The position numbers and the translations under genes were made by a program. A stretch of DNA of 64,000 nucleotides from the NCBI GenBank assembly GCA_030649955.1, contig JAUSFD010000010.1:1-64000 (forward strand), read 5' to 3'. Below are positions 26,822 to 35,660 of the stretch, one piece after another. The notes under the pieces are model-generated. The model was given only the letters and a program-made list of their open reading frames with translations. It did no database searches and was not told the DNA's origin. Origin of the DNA: Candidatus Peregrinibacteria bacterium (GTDB lineage Bacteria; Patescibacteriota; Gracilibacteria; Peribacterales; Peribacteraceae). Every line of letters begins with the position of its first letter. Position 1 is the first letter of the stretch.

Positions 26822-26842
26822 TCCCGCCCCCCTCTCCCCCTC

Positions 26843-27280
26843 ATGACTGACACGGACGCACAGAAGCAGGCCCTCATCCCCGATGCCGAGAAACCCGAGA
26901 CGAAGGTTGTCCGGCGCAAGAAGGTGAAGCGCACCGTCCCCAAAGCGCGCGTCTGCATCCATGCGGGCGAGAACAACACGATCGTCACCTTCACCGATTA
27001 CGAAGGCAACGTCCTGGGATGGGCGAGCTGCGGATCGACGGGGTTCAAGGGGACACGGAAGTCGACACCGTACGCAGCGAAGGTCGCTGCAGAGACGGCT
27101 GCGGGAAAGGTGAAGGTCTACGGCATCGAGTCTGTGCAGGTGGAGGTGAAGGGCCTAGGGCCTGGACGCGAGCAGGCTATCCGCGGACTCCAGAGTGCTG
27201 GTCTCAACTTGGATGCCATCATCGATACCACACCAATCGCTCACGGCGGTTGCCGCCCCCGCGGACGCCGACGCGTCTAG
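26843..27280 (+). CDS. rpsK: 30S ribosomal protein S11
   Basis: Platform protein of the small subunit. 145 aa, about 15 longer than usual because of an N-terminal segment ([19 protein letters not shown]). Core: [44 protein letters not shown] and the end [16 protein letters not shown]. Its ATG follows CTCTCCCCCTC. Confidence 0.97.
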   Translation: MTDTDAQKQALIPDAEKPETKVVRRKKVKRTVPKARVCIHAGENNTIVTFTDYEGNVLGWASCGSTGFKGTRKSTPYAAKVAAETAAGKVKVYGIESVQVEVKGLGPGREQAIRGLQSAGLNLDAIIDTTPIAHGGCRPRGRRRV

Positions 27281-27328
27281 TGCCGCCTGAGGCGGATTCC
27301 CCTCTGCTCCTCCCTCTCCTCTCCTGCT

Positions 27329-27946
27329 ATGAAGTACAACGGACCCAAAGCGAAGCGCGTTCGCCGCTACGGGGTGAACATCTACGGATCGGACAAGTAC
27401 GACAAGATCCTGCAACGGAAGCCCCAAGGCCCTGGCAAGGGGCCTCGGTCGAAGCAGGGGCGGCTCTCGGAGTACGCGCAGCAGCTGAAGGAGAAGCAGA
27501 AGGCGCGCGATATGTTCGGCCTCTCTGAGCGCCAGTTCCACTCGCTCTACGCCCTCGCTTCCAAGGTGAGCGGCCAGACGGACGAGATCTTCAAGCAGCT
27601 CCTCGAGCGTCGGCTCGACAACATGATCTACCGCGCAGGGTTCGCACACACGCGACCGCAAGCACGCCAGTTCATCAGCCATGGTCTCTTCACCGTCAAC
27701 GGCAGGCGCGTCACGATCCCCTCCTTCCGCGTGCGTCCGGGGGAGGTCATCGTCGTCCGCGGGCAGCGCAAGTCTTCACCGGTCTTCCCGCCCATCCTCG
27801 CCGCGCACGAGAAGTACAACCCGCCCAAGTGGCTGAAGGTCGACAGCGCCGAAATGAAGGTAGAGGTGGTGAGTCTGCCCGCTCCGGAGGATACGGAGCA
27901 GTCCATCGACGTCCGCCAGATCGTCGAGTTCTACTCACGCAACTAA
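27329..27946 (+). CDS. rpsD: 30S ribosomal protein S4
   Basis: Assembly-initiating 16S rRNA-binding protein. 205 aa. N-terminal region lacks the zinc cysteines, so it is the zinc-free form. The S4 domain spans about 95-160 ([20 protein letters not shown], then [18 protein letters not shown]). The C-terminal end [13 protein letters not shown] is as in the family. Situated between S11 and RpoA, the standard alpha-operon order. Confidence 0.97.
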   Translation: MKYNGPKAKRVRRYGVNIYGSDKYDKILQRKPQGPGKGPRSKQGRLSEYAQQLKEKQKARDMFGLSERQFHSLYALASKVSGQTDEIFKQLLERRLDNMIYRAGFAHTRPQARQFISHGLFTVNGRRVTIPSFRVRPGEVIVVRGQRKSSPVFPPILAAHEKYNPPKWLKVDSAEMKVEVVSLPAPEDTEQSIDVRQIVEFYSRN

Positions 27947-27989
27947 TCTCCTGAAGACCCCTCCGTCCCCCTCAATACCCCTCAGTCCT

Positions 27990-28985
27990 ATGCACATCAT
28001 CCAGGAAGAAATTGGACTCCCAGTCTTCACCTTCACACCAGTGAAGAAAGGGGACGACTCCCACGGCGTCTTCACCATCGCACCGCTCCCCCCCGGGTAC
28101 GCCATGACGCTCGGGAATGCGCTACGCCGCGTTCTACTGAGCAGCTTGCCAGGTGCAGCCATCACGTCCATCCGGCTTGGCGGGGTGCAGCACGAGTACA
28201 CGACCATCAAGGGCGTGCGCGAATCTATCCTCGACATCACCCTGAACTTAAAGCTCCTCAAGCTGCGCAAGCACAGCAAGGACCCAGAGGTCATCACGCT
28301 CGATGTAAAAGGGCCCAAGTCCGTGACCGCAGCGGATTTGAAACTCACCTCCGACGTGGAGGTCTTGAACCCCGAGCTCCCGATCCTCACGCTGGAGAAG
28401 GGTGCCTCATTGGAGATGCAGCTCACGGTGGAGAAGGGAGTCGGCTACGTCCCCGCTGCGGAGCGGAACAAGAAGCAGAACGAGCCGGGGCTCATGTACA
28501 TCGATGCCATCTACACACCGGTCATCAAAGTGCGCTTCGAGGTGGAGGCCGCTCGCGTCGGCCAGCGGACAGATCTCGAAAAACTCAGTCTCGACGTCCA
28601 GACCAATGGCTCGCTCACTGCGGAGGAGGCTGTGCAGTTCGCTTCCCAACTCCTCCAGAGCTACTTCGCGTACTTCGGCTCCGAGCAGAAGGTCGTGGAG
28701 CCCGAGTTCATCGCAGACTTCTCCCGCGCCGGCGCGCAGCAGGTCGACGACGCCACGCATACACCGGTGAAGGAGAGCTACACCCCCATCGAGATCCTCA
28801 ACTTCTCCCCGCGCACCCTTAATGCCCTCATCAATGCGGGTGTGGGATCCATCGAGCAACTCACGAAGTGCACGGAGGCCACCCTCAGTAACTTCCGCGG
28901 ATTCGGTGCCAAGGCCCTCGACGAGGTGAAGAAAACCCTCGGCGATCGGGGCCTGAAGCTCGCGGACGATACTCTGGACGCCTAA
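27990..28985 (+). CDS. rpoA: DNA-directed RNA polymerase subunit alpha
   Basis: Scaffold subunit for RNA polymerase assembly. 331 aa, full length. N-terminal dimerisation domain has GYAMTLGNALRRVLLSSLPGAAI; the C-terminal domain (about 265-325) keeps the Arg and Asn of the DNA-contacting helix (NFSPRTLNALINAG) and FRGFGAKALDEVKKTL. That suggests activator or UP-element contacts are possible. Followed by L17 after 38 nt. Confidence 0.97.
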   Translation: MHIIQEEIGLPVFTFTPVKKGDDSHGVFTIAPLPPGYAMTLGNALRRVLLSSLPGAAITSIRLGGVQHEYTTIKGVRESILDITLNLKLLKLRKHSKDPEVITLDVKGPKSVTAADLKLTSDVEVLNPELPILTLEKGASLEMQLTVEKGVGYVPAAERNKKQNEPGLMYIDAIYTPVIKVRFEVEAARVGQRTDLEKLSLDVQTNGSLTAEEAVQFASQLLQSYFAYFGSEQKVVEPEFIADFSRAGAQQVDDATHTPVKESYTPIEILNFSPRTLNALINAGVGSIEQLTKCTEATLSNFRGFGAKALDEVKKTLGDRGLKLADDTLDA

Positions 28986-29023
28986 GCCATTTTCGGGCAC
29001 ACTGCCCCCTCCGATTTTCTCCC

Positions 29024-29458
29024 ATGCGCCACCGTCATTCCCGCCGTCGGCTCCGCTACAAACCCGCACACAGCAGGTTGCTGCAAAGGAACCTCGTGAC
29101 GTCGCTCCTCCTCTACGAGACGGTGCGCACGACGAAGAAGCGCGCGGAGGTGGTACAGCCCGTCATCGATCACCTGATCGCGATGGCGAAGTCGAAGGAG
29201 CCTATGAATGCGATCCGTTTCATTAATCGCATCGTCACGGACAAGAACGCAAGCCGCAAGGTTATGGAGGTCCTCGTGAAGCGGTTCGAGAAGCGCCCAT
29301 CTGGCTTCACGCGTATTGTGCCGCTCGGCAGCCGCGCAGGGGATGGGGCGAAGGTCGTGACCCTCGCGCTCGTGGATGCCACTGATGATTCTCCTGTAGT
29401 GCAGGAGAAGAAGAAGAGGAAGAAATCTGCAGCACCCGCTTCCACTCCCTCCGCATGA
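29024..29458 (+). CDS. rplQ: 50S ribosomal protein L17
   Basis: Exit-tunnel-side protein of the large subunit. 144 aa against about 120. MRHRHSRRRLRYKPAHSRLLQRNLVTSLLLYE and RTTKKRAEVVQPVIDHLI fit the family, although the first residues differ from the usual MRHRKxGRKLGR. The last 20 residues are a Lys/Ala/Pro tail. ATGA overlap with L13. Confidence 0.95.
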   Translation: MRHRHSRRRLRYKPAHSRLLQRNLVTSLLLYETVRTTKKRAEVVQPVIDHLIAMAKSKEPMNAIRFINRIVTDKNASRKVMEVLVKRFEKRPSGFTRIVPLGSRAGDGAKVVTLALVDATDDSPVVQEKKKRKKSAAPASTPSA

Positions 29459-29877
29459 AGACGACCGTCGTGCCCCCACCGGTTCCAGAGTGGTTCATCG
29501 TGGATGCTGACGGGAAGAACCTGGGACACATCACTTCACGCATTGCGCACGTGCTCCGCGGCAAGCACCTCCCGACGTACTCTCCCCACCAGCTCTGCGG
29601 CGCGCACGTGATCGTCGTGAATGCAGAGAAGCTCACGTTCCAGGCAGCGAAGCTCCGCAGGAAGATCTACTACCACCACACCGGGTACCCAGGCTCCATA
29701 CGGGCTACGCCTCTCAAGAAGATGTACAGCGAGCACCCAAAGGAGGTGATCGTGCGTGCGGTGAAGGGAATGCTCGCGAACACTCGACTCCGTCCGCGCA
29801 TGCTCAAGCGCCTCCACGTCTTCGAAGGAGGCGAACACAAGTACGCCGCGCAGAAACCCGTTCCCCTCACCGTATGA
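29455..29877 (+). CDS. rplM: 50S ribosomal protein L13
   Basis: Early-assembly protein of the large subunit. 140 aa. Contains WFIVDADGKNLGHITSRIAHVLRGKH, HVIVVNAEKLTF and the signature AVKGMLANTRLRPRMLKRLHVFEG. It overlaps both L17 and S9 by 4 nt; L13-S9 is the usual pair but here it is appended to the alpha operon. Confidence 0.96.
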   Translation: MKTTVVPPPVPEWFIVDADGKNLGHITSRIAHVLRGKHLPTYSPHQLCGAHVIVVNAEKLTFQAAKLRRKIYYHHTGYPGSIRATPLKKMYSEHPKEVIVRAVKGMLANTRLRPRMLKRLHVFEGGEHKYAAQKPVPLTV

Positions 29878-30281
29878 ACGCCACAGAAGCCAAGCGCTCC
29901 TACTTCTACAGCGTCGGCAAGCGGAAGACTTCCATTGCCCGGGTGCGCCTCTTCCCAGAGGGGTCTGGAGATCTCACGGTCAATGGTAGGAAGCCCAAGG
30001 GGTACTTCTCGCCCCTCCAGGTAGAGAACGCACTGGCACCCCTCGCACTCACAGGACAGAAGAGCTCCTTCGACGTTGAGGTGAAGATCCTCGGTGGTGG
30101 CAAATCCTCGCAATCAGACGCACTGCGCCACGGCATTAGCCGCGCACTCCTCCTCTGGAATCCTGAGGTCCGCGTCGAGCTCAAGCGCGCAGGTTTCCTC
30201 CGTCGCGACTCACGCATCAAGGAACGCAAGAAGCCAGGCTTGAAACGCGCACGCAGAGCGCCGCAGTGGCAGAAGCGGTGA
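29874..30281 (+). CDS. rpsI: 30S ribosomal protein S9
   Basis: Its C-terminal tail contacts P-site tRNA. 135 aa. SVGKRKTSIARVRLFPEGSG near the start, SDALRHGISRALL in the middle, and the end LRRDSRIKERKKPGLKRARR, then WQKR. Canonical S9 ends in SKR; here QKR, still basic. It is the last ribosomal gene of the cluster. Confidence 0.97.
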   Translation: MNATEAKRSYFYSVGKRKTSIARVRLFPEGSGDLTVNGRKPKGYFSPLQVENALAPLALTGQKSSFDVEVKILGGGKSSQSDALRHGISRALLLWNPEVRVELKRAGFLRRDSRIKERKKPGLKRARRAPQWQKR

Positions 30282-30332
30282 GAGCAATTCGCCCTCTACA
30301 ACGCTTTCTTCCCTTTCTTCTTTCCCTTGGGG

Positions 30333-30443
30333 CAACTTCCAATTTCAACTGCCAACTTCCAAGAAAATTTGGGGAAAAATAGTAAGCACAAATTGATATC
30401 TTTCCCCCTTGTGACTTTCTTGTAGGTTGGAAGTTGAGAGTTG
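30333..30443. repeat. Heptad-arm hairpin after rpsI
   Basis: Left arm CAACTTCCAATTTCAACTGC and on; right arm GGTTGGAAGTTGAGAGTTG. An inner stem pairs GGGGAAA with TTTCCCC. It lies between the converging ends of S9 and the minus-strand 119-aa gene. It shares TGTGACTT and CAACTTCCAAGAAAA with the element at 33373. Confidence 0.7.
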
Positions 30444-30448
30444 TTTCC

Positions 30449-30808
30449 TTATACGGTGATCGCCATCTTCACGTAGTACAGGCTCTTCCCCTCCTCTGTA
30501 TCGAGGATGAACTTCGCATCGAGCTCAGAGAGCTGCATGATCGTCTGGCACATCTTCAGGAGGATATGCGGGGGGATGCTGATGCCGGAGTCTAAGCACG
30601 TCGCACACAGGCCTGCAGCGTCGCGGGAGCGCAGGTACGGCTCACCACGGTCTACGATGACGTTGTAGAGCGTCTCCTGTACCTGCACGACGTAGTGCTC
30701 GATGTAGGGCTCCAGCTCCTCCAGCGGGATATCGTGCACTTCGGGCAGCGCTTCGAGGATATCGAGGTCACTATGGATCGCGTGGGCGATGCAGGCGTCG
30801 ATGGACAT
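30449..30808 (-). CDS. Hypothetical 119-aa protein
   Basis: Start ATG 30808 (MSIDACIAHAIHSDLDILEALPEV) after a CACCCACACCCAC leader. Mostly helical by eye, acidic, with Cys residues in GLCATCLDSGISIPPHILLKMCQTI and an end KSLYYVKMAITV. No signal peptide or membrane segment. I do not recognise the family. It is the only gene between the ribosomal cluster and the surface-protein island and is convergent with S9. The frame is open upstream, but that extension is not C/T-led. Confidence 0.6.
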   Translation of the reverse strand: MSIDACIAHAIHSDLDILEALPEVHDIPLEELEPYIEHYVVQVQETLYNVIVDRGEPYLRSRDAAGLCATCLDSGISIPPHILLKMCQTIMQLSELDAKFILDTEEGKSLYYVKMAITV

Positions 30809-31126
30809 GTGGGTGTGGGTGTTTGAATAAATCCAGACATGATACCAAAATACGGCGGACAGGTCTAGGGGTTCCCCCGCACAGATCATCGATGACTCAC
30901 GAGACCGGAGCGTGCAGAGACGGTGCGTCCAGGGAGCGAGCAACGATCCCTCAGGGTTCTCCTCCTCCGTTTTTCGCTTGTGCAAGCCTTTTGTTCAGTG
31001 ATGGTGTTTTCGTTTGTATTTGCACTCCTGTCAATGGGATCTACCCGCCTATCAAATTGACAGGGACTCCTACCGCAGGGGAGAATTGCTCCCTTTTTTT
31101 GAAAGGTCCCCTTCCACCCTCTTCCT
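30809..31126 (+). promoter_or_regulatory. Intergenic leader region of the RTX protein
   Basis: 318 nt without a gene between divergent genes. A possible plus promoter is TTGTTC, 17 nt, TTGTAT around 30985-31020. CCTGTCAAT (31027-31035) and ATTGACAGG (31056-31064) form a perfect 9-nt inverted repeat whose right arm contains TTGACA. No RNA gene was recognised. Confidence 0.4.
31079..31100 (+). terminator. Small attenuator-like hairpin in the RTX gene leader
   Basis: GGGAG, loop AATTG, CTCCC, then seven T. This looks like a short intrinsic terminator, yet it lies only 26 nt before the ATG, so it would act on the gene itself as an attenuator. Confidence 0.5.
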
Positions 31127-33289
31127 ATGCGTACGTTCCGCACCTTCATTCTCTCCGTCTTCACGGCGAACCAGTTCTTCGGGGTTATCCCTTTGGTCTC
31201 GGTTCTCCCACTCGCGCATGCGGAAGACGTTCCTACCTGTAAGGGCCTCGAGGCCACGATCTACGTCGATGAAGATAGCGTGATCGTCGGGGGCAACAAC
31301 GACGGGGATGATTACGAGGGAACGCTCGACGGCACAACCGGTGACGACGTGATCGTGGGAACGGACGATGCGGACGAGATCGATGGAGGCTTCGGTGATG
31401 ACACCATTTGCGGCATGGGAGGGGATGACACGATCTTCGGCCAATTGGATGCGGATACGATCGAAGGGGGAGAGGGAAATGACGAGCTCGAAGGGGGCAC
31501 GGGGGACGATGTCCTCTGCGGCAACGAAGGCAACGACACGCTCAAGGGAGACCTCGGCAACGACACACTCTGCGGCGATGACGGCGATGATTCCCTGGAT
31601 GGTGGCACTGGCGATGATCAGATGGACGGAGGAGCGGATACGGACAGCCTTGCCGGAAGCCTCGGCAACGACGTCTGTGCGAACGGCGAGAATAATTCGA
31701 GTTGTGAGGACACGACGAGCGAGGTCTCGTGCGACGGTTCTGGCGGGAGCTCCTCGAGTGAAGAGAGTTCCTCCTCTGAGGGTGACAGTTCCTCTTCCGA
31801 AGACGACAGTTCCTCCTCCGAGGACGACAGCTCCTCCTCTGAGGGTGACAGTTCCTCTTCCGAAGACGACAGTTCCTCCTCTGAGGATAGCTCCAGCAGT
31901 GCATCGAGCGACATTCCCACCTGTCAGGGCCTGGAGGCCACAATCTACGTCGACGAGGATGGGGTGATCGTGGGTGGTGATGACGATGGTGATGACTACG
32001 AGGGCACGCTCGACGGTACCAACGGCGCAGATGTGATCGTCGGTACGGACGATGCGGACGAGATCGATGGCGGTTTCGGCGACGACACCATCTGCGGCAT
32101 GGGTGGCGACGATACCATCCGCGGGCAGTCCGATGAGGATGACCTGGAGGGAGGCGAAGGCGACGACGAGGTGCTGGGTGGCACAGGAGATGACGAGCTC
32201 TGCGGCGACGCAGGGAACGACACGCTCAAGGGCGAGACGGGGAATGACACCCTCTGCGGCGATGCTGGTAATGACACTCTCGAAGGCGGTACCGGCAACG
32301 ATGCGATGAACGGAGGAGCCGACACGGACAGCATGGACGGCCAGATTGGATCCGATATCTGCGTGAATGGTGAGGATAATGTGGAATGCGAGGATACGAC
32401 GACGACTGTCATCTGTGATGCGTCCTCCAGCTCCTCATCGTCTTCGTCCGATCAGAGCAACTCGTCTTCCAGCAGTTCTTCCATTTCTTCAGGAGGATCA
32501 TCGTCCTCGACATCTTCCTCAGTGAGCAGTTCGTCCTCGACATCTTCCTCAGAGAGCAGTTCGTCCTCGAGTACGGGTGGGCAGCAGGGAGGTGGGGGGA
32601 GCGAACAAGTGTCCGGCGACGGCTTCACGGCTCCAGAGACGGATATCTCTGGCGCGCGCCGTGGCCACCGCAGCAACCAGCTCTACGCAGCGATGAACTA
32701 CATGCTCACAACGTTGCATGCACGCAACAATGCAGAAGGTATCGCCCCGCCTGCCTTTGGAGGCGGCAGGAACGTCCCCTTCTCGAAGGGCGAGAAGCAG
32801 CTGATCTGCTCCACCATCCGCGCAATCCCTCGGGGAATCGATAGGACTCTCCTCCACGCTATTGCAGAGATGATTGCGGACGAGCTCAATCGTCCCATCG
32901 CGAAGGTCGAGGAAGCCCTGAAGGCCCGCAAGGACTGTGAGAAGTTCTTCAGCTCCCGTGTGTCCCTAACGTCTCTCGTGAGTGTGAAGATTGAGGAGGA
33001 TGCCCTGCTCGCGCAGGAGAAGTTGGAGAGTGAGAAGAAGGCCTTCCCCGTTGATGAGAACGGTGTGCCTGTCTCCAGCAACCCACTCTTCAATGCCTGC
33101 CTCCTGGGCGGGGATGTGAAGGATGAGACGGGGAACCCCTACAACTGCCGACGGTACCGGTCCGGAGGCAAGTGGATCCACCCCGATCTCGATGTGGAAT
33201 TCGTCTGGAGGAAACTCCCTGTCGCGTACCTTCAAGTGCCTGAGAACTTCATCGTGGTGCGCCCCGGCCAGGAATTTGCACAGAAGTAA
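31127..33289 (+). CDS. Secreted RTX (hemolysin-type Ca2+-binding) protein with unknown C-terminal domain
   Basis: 720 aa. Signal peptide 1-32 (PLAHA). Two similar modules (about 37-200 and 264-435) start CxGLEATIYVDED and carry RTX nonapeptides such as GGxGDDTICG and GNDTLKG that bind Ca2+ as a beta-roll. They are separated by a Ser/Glu/Asp linker and followed by a Ser-rich linker (438-500). The C-terminal 215 residues (GARRGHRSNQLYAAMNYML, LICSTIRAIPRGIDRTLLHAIAEMIADEL) are helical and unrecognised. No SLH or sortase signal. Promoter region and attenuator-like hairpin lie upstream. Confidence 0.85.
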   Translation: MRTFRTFILSVFTANQFFGVIPLVSVLPLAHAEDVPTCKGLEATIYVDEDSVIVGGNNDGDDYEGTLDGTTGDDVIVGTDDADEIDGGFGDDTICGMGGDDTIFGQLDADTIEGGEGNDELEGGTGDDVLCGNEGNDTLKGDLGNDTLCGDDGDDSLDGGTGDDQMDGGADTDSLAGSLGNDVCANGENNSSCEDTTSEVSCDGSGGSSSSEESSSSEGDSSSSEDDSSSSEDDSSSSEGDSSSSEDDSSSSEDSSSSASSDIPTCQGLEATIYVDEDGVIVGGDDDGDDYEGTLDGTNGADVIVGTDDADEIDGGFGDDTICGMGGDDTIRGQSDEDDLEGGEGDDEVLGGTGDDELCGDAGNDTLKGETGNDTLCGDAGNDTLEGGTGNDAMNGGADTDSMDGQIGSDICVNGEDNVECEDTTTTVICDASSSSSSSSSDQSNSSSSSSSISSGGSSSSTSSSVSSSSSTSSSESSSSSSTGGQQGGGGSEQVSGDGFTAPETDISGARRGHRSNQLYAAMNYMLTTLHARNNAEGIAPPAFGGGRNVPFSKGEKQLICSTIRAIPRGIDRTLLHAIAEMIADELNRPIAKVEEALKARKDCEKFFSSRVSLTSLVSVKIEEDALLAQEKLESEKKAFPVDENGVPVSSNPLFNACLLGGDVKDETGNPYNCRRYRSGGKWIHPDLDVEFVWRKLPVAYLQVPENFIVVRPGQEFAQK
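31225..32400 (+). repeat. Duplicated RTX module, coding
   Basis: The module at about 31225-31730 recurs at about 31925-32420 with high nucleotide similarity (for example GGGAACGGACGATGCGGACG against GGTACGGACGATGCGGACG), indicating internal duplication within the gene. Confidence 0.7.
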
Positions 33290-33329
33290 GGGATCGAACC
33301 ACGCAGTACAGCCTATTCCCTTTACCTGC

Positions 33330-33353
33330 CTCTCCCCCTCCCAAGGGGGAGAG
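33330..33353. repeat. REP-like hairpin CTCTCCCCCT/AGGGGGAGAG
   Basis: Perfect 10-bp stem with a 4-nt loop, 40 nt after the RTX stop, followed by GCGGGGGGATGG. It could help end the transcript but no T-run follows. Confidence 0.5.
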
Positions 33354-33372
33354 CGGGGGGATGGGAAAATGC

Positions 33373-33486
33373 CAATTCTCAACCTTCAACTTCCAAGAAA
33401 AACGAGGAAAAGTTTGAAAGAAGAAATCTTTTCAAACGTGTGACTTGGTATTTTCTTGGGAGTTGGGTTTTGTGACTTGGAATTTC
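33373..33486. repeat. Heptad-arm hairpin between RTX gene and M23 peptidase gene
   Basis: Left arm units CAATTCT, CAACCTT, CAACTTC, CAAGAAA; right arm GGGAGTT, GGGTTTT, GTGACTT, GGAATTT. An inner stem pairs GTTTGAAA with TTTTCAAAC. It lies between convergent genes and shares sequence with the element after rpsI. Confidence 0.65.
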
Positions 33487-33497
33487 CCCTCGGGGGA

Positions 33498-34550
33498 TTA
33501 GCCTTCTCGGTAGAGACTGAAGAAGCGCACTGGTGATACGGTGACCTTCTCTGCCTCTCCGGGTGTGAGTATCGAATTGGTTGCGTAGGGTGTGTATGGT
33601 GTCCCTCCGCGGTCCCTGTCGATCTGCAGGTGCAGGTGGGGCCCGGACGTATTCCCCGTGAGTCCCACGGTCCCCAGGAACTGCCCTGGTGTGACCGTGT
33701 CACCCAGACGTACCGCCACGGCTTCCAGATGCCCGTAGACAGAGAAGAATGTCTCCTCCTGTCGGTGGTGCTCTACGATCACATGGAGCCCCAGGGTGTC
33801 ATTGCGCTGGACGTTGTACACCTTGCCCCCAGCAACAGCTCCTATGGGCGTACCAAAAGCGAGTTTGAGATCAATACCAGGGTGCTGACCTGTGAATTCA
33901 CCCGCATCAATGTCGTACGCGCCAAAGAACCGCGTGGAGTAGTAGAGCTTCGCCGTGATCTTCGGAATACTCTCCTCCGTAATGGGGTGTGTGAGGGAAT
34001 CCATGGATGTCGTGAGGATATTCATGTTGTATGCCGGGATAGGCACGAAGTCCGAGGGTGCGAGCTCTCCATACGTGCGGTTCCACTCCGCCGACGTGCG
34101 CATCGCACCCCAGTTGGGAACGCGGGGGACGGGATACACGGCGCGGACGAACGGTGGGAATCCGGCCGGACTTGCAGCTTCATGGGGAACTTCTTGTACC
34201 GCAGATTCACTCACGGCAGCCACCGTGAGTGTAGGCACGCCCGTCACGAGCGGAGGGATGCGAATACTCGGAGCTGCTGCATGCGTTTCTGTGGCTTTGG
34301 GCAGGGCTCGCGGAGGGGTGAGGGGGACAGTACTGGGGAGAGATGTGCGTCGTGTGATGCGCATGCGCTGGACGATGCGGAACTGCGAAATCCGGCTCTC
34401 GAGAATGCCCTCTTCCTCCTCGCTCGCTCGCATACTCAGGAGTTGTACGGTGAGACCGCACGATCCCAGCGCAAAGAGCAGGAAGAGACCTACTCCGGGA
34501 GGGAGCACGTACGACCGAAGAGTGCGGAGCACCTGCAGCGGTGAGGGCAT
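33498..34550 (-). CDS. M23-family metallopeptidase (LytM/lysostaphin-like), membrane-anchored
   Basis: Predicted peptidoglycan endopeptidase outside the membrane. Start ATG 34550 (MPSPLQVLRTLRSYVLPPGVG); the frame also opens 24 nt upstream. One membrane segment at about 15-40 (GLFLLFALGSCGLTVQLLSM), a Pro/Ala-rich stalk, then the M23 domain (about 195-350) with HPGIDLKLAFGTPI (His and Asp zinc ligands) and GPHLHLQID (HxH). All catalytic residues are present, so it is likely active rather than a scaffold. Divergent from the ECF sigma gene, 264 nt away. Confidence 0.88.
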   Translation of the reverse strand: MPSPLQVLRTLRSYVLPPGVGLFLLFALGSCGLTVQLLSMRASEEEEGILESRISQFRIVQRMRITRRTSLPSTVPLTPPRALPKATETHAAAPSIRIPPLVTGVPTLTVAAVSESAVQEVPHEAASPAGFPPFVRAVYPVPRVPNWGAMRTSAEWNRTYGELAPSDFVPIPAYNMNILTTSMDSLTHPITEESIPKITAKLYYSTRFFGAYDIDAGEFTGQHPGIDLKLAFGTPIGAVAGGKVYNVQRNDTLGLHVIVEHHRQEETFFSVYGHLEAVAVRLGDTVTPGQFLGTVGLTGNTSGPHLHLQIDRDRGGTPYTPYATNSILTPGEAEKVTVSPVRFFSLYREG

Positions 34551-34814
34551 TGGTTGTTTGTTTGAGTGATACAATTCTACATGAAAACGGAGAAAAGTAC
34601 ATGTGATTTGAAAACACTGTCAGACGGTTGGCAAAAAAATGTGTTCATGCAGTTCGCTTCAGGATTCAATCTGCTGAGGGAAAAACTGCAGAGCGGTTCT
34701 CAATTGACACTTCATTATTTCCGTGTCGAAAGATGTCTATTCCTCCATGCACAGAAAGAGCTGTTGCTCCTGCTCTCCGCCTTGGTACGATCGCCCCCTT
34801 TTTTCGCTCGCCCG

Positions 34815-35348
34815 ATGGACCCCACGCAAGAAACGGATCCAACGGCACTCCTCTCCGCCGCGTACACCAAGTACGCTGGGCAGATCTACCGACACTGCTG
34901 TTTCCGCACGTTCAATCAGGAGGATGCGGAGGAGCTCGTGCAAGAGACGTTCATGCGAGCGTGGGAGTATCTCACCAGCGGGAGGAAGATCGATAGCCTG
35001 AAGCTCTTCCTCTACCGGATTGCCAACAACCTCATCATCGATGAGGCACGCAAGAAGAAGGCAAAACTCCCCGACCTCTCCCTCGATCGTCTGATGGAGG
35101 AGGGGTTCGACATCGGGCACGTCCGCGTGGATCCCATCCAGCGGCGATCGGACATGGTGAAAGTCCTCGGGGCTCTCAAGAAGCTCAAGAAGGGCTACTA
35201 CGAGCTCCTCATCATGCGGTACATCGACGGGATCAAACCCGCAGATATTGCGATCATCATGGGCATATCGCCCAACACGGTCTCCGTACGGCTCCATCGT
35301 GGTATACGGCACTTAACATTGAGCCTGAAATCCACCCAAGTATCATGA
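34815..35348 (+). CDS. ECF-type RNA polymerase sigma factor
   Basis: 177 aa from ATG 34815 (MDPTQETDPTALLSAAYTKY). The frame extends upstream to a GTG at 34566, but those 83 residues do not resemble a sigma factor. Region 2 is seen in FNQEDAEELVQETFMRAWEYL and LKLFLYRIANNLIIDEARKKK; region 4 helix-turn-helix in YYELLIMRYIDGIKPADIAIIMGISPNTVSVRLHRGIRHL. No region 3, so ECF class. No anti-sigma gene is adjacent. It precedes the 2600-aa repeat protein by 312 nt on the same strand and is divergent from the M23 peptidase, both plausible targets. Confidence 0.9.
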   Translation: MDPTQETDPTALLSAAYTKYAGQIYRHCCFRTFNQEDAEELVQETFMRAWEYLTSGRKIDSLKLFLYRIANNLIIDEARKKKAKLPDLSLDRLMEEGFDIGHVRVDPIQRRSDMVKVLGALKKLKKGYYELLIMRYIDGIKPADIAIIMGISPNTVSVRLHRGIRHLTLSLKSTQVS

Positions 35349-35660
35349 GATGTACATATTTCAACATCGTCAATAATAAAATGCGCATCGCACAACATAC
35401 TCAGAAGTCTGAATCGATCAAGCGCGTCTTCTTTTACGCTCTTTTCAGCCACTCCAGAGAGCACTTGCCACTGATGAAACGAAGAAACATTACTGACGAT
35501 ATAGCAATATCCTTTTTGAAAGTTTTTTGGGGTCTTTCCGTCATTAGTCTCCAACGTTCGTGACCGGACGTGGGCGCATTGAGCGCGCACTCCTTATCTA
35601 TAGGCGGTGAAGCTCACCTTCCTCGGTTTTTTTATTTCTATCTTCCCTTCCCACCATCTT
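35349..35660. other. Gene-free spacer before the giant repeat protein
   Basis: 312 nt, AT-rich in its first half. Contains a weak hairpin GATAT-AGCA-ATATC followed by CTTTTT (35498-35517), possibly the end of the sigma transcript, and TATCTA near 35595 as a possible -10 without a clear sigma70 -35. No convincing small gene or RNA. Confidence 0.4.

Noticed and set aside
14472..28985. UGA recoding as in Gracilibacteria or Absconditabacteria
   Set aside because: TGA ends L22, S8, L15 and L36 exactly at the family C-termini, so it is a stop.
34566..34814. 83-residue N-terminal extension of the sigma factor
   Set aside because: It does not resemble a sigma domain, and ATG 34815 gives the normal ECF length.
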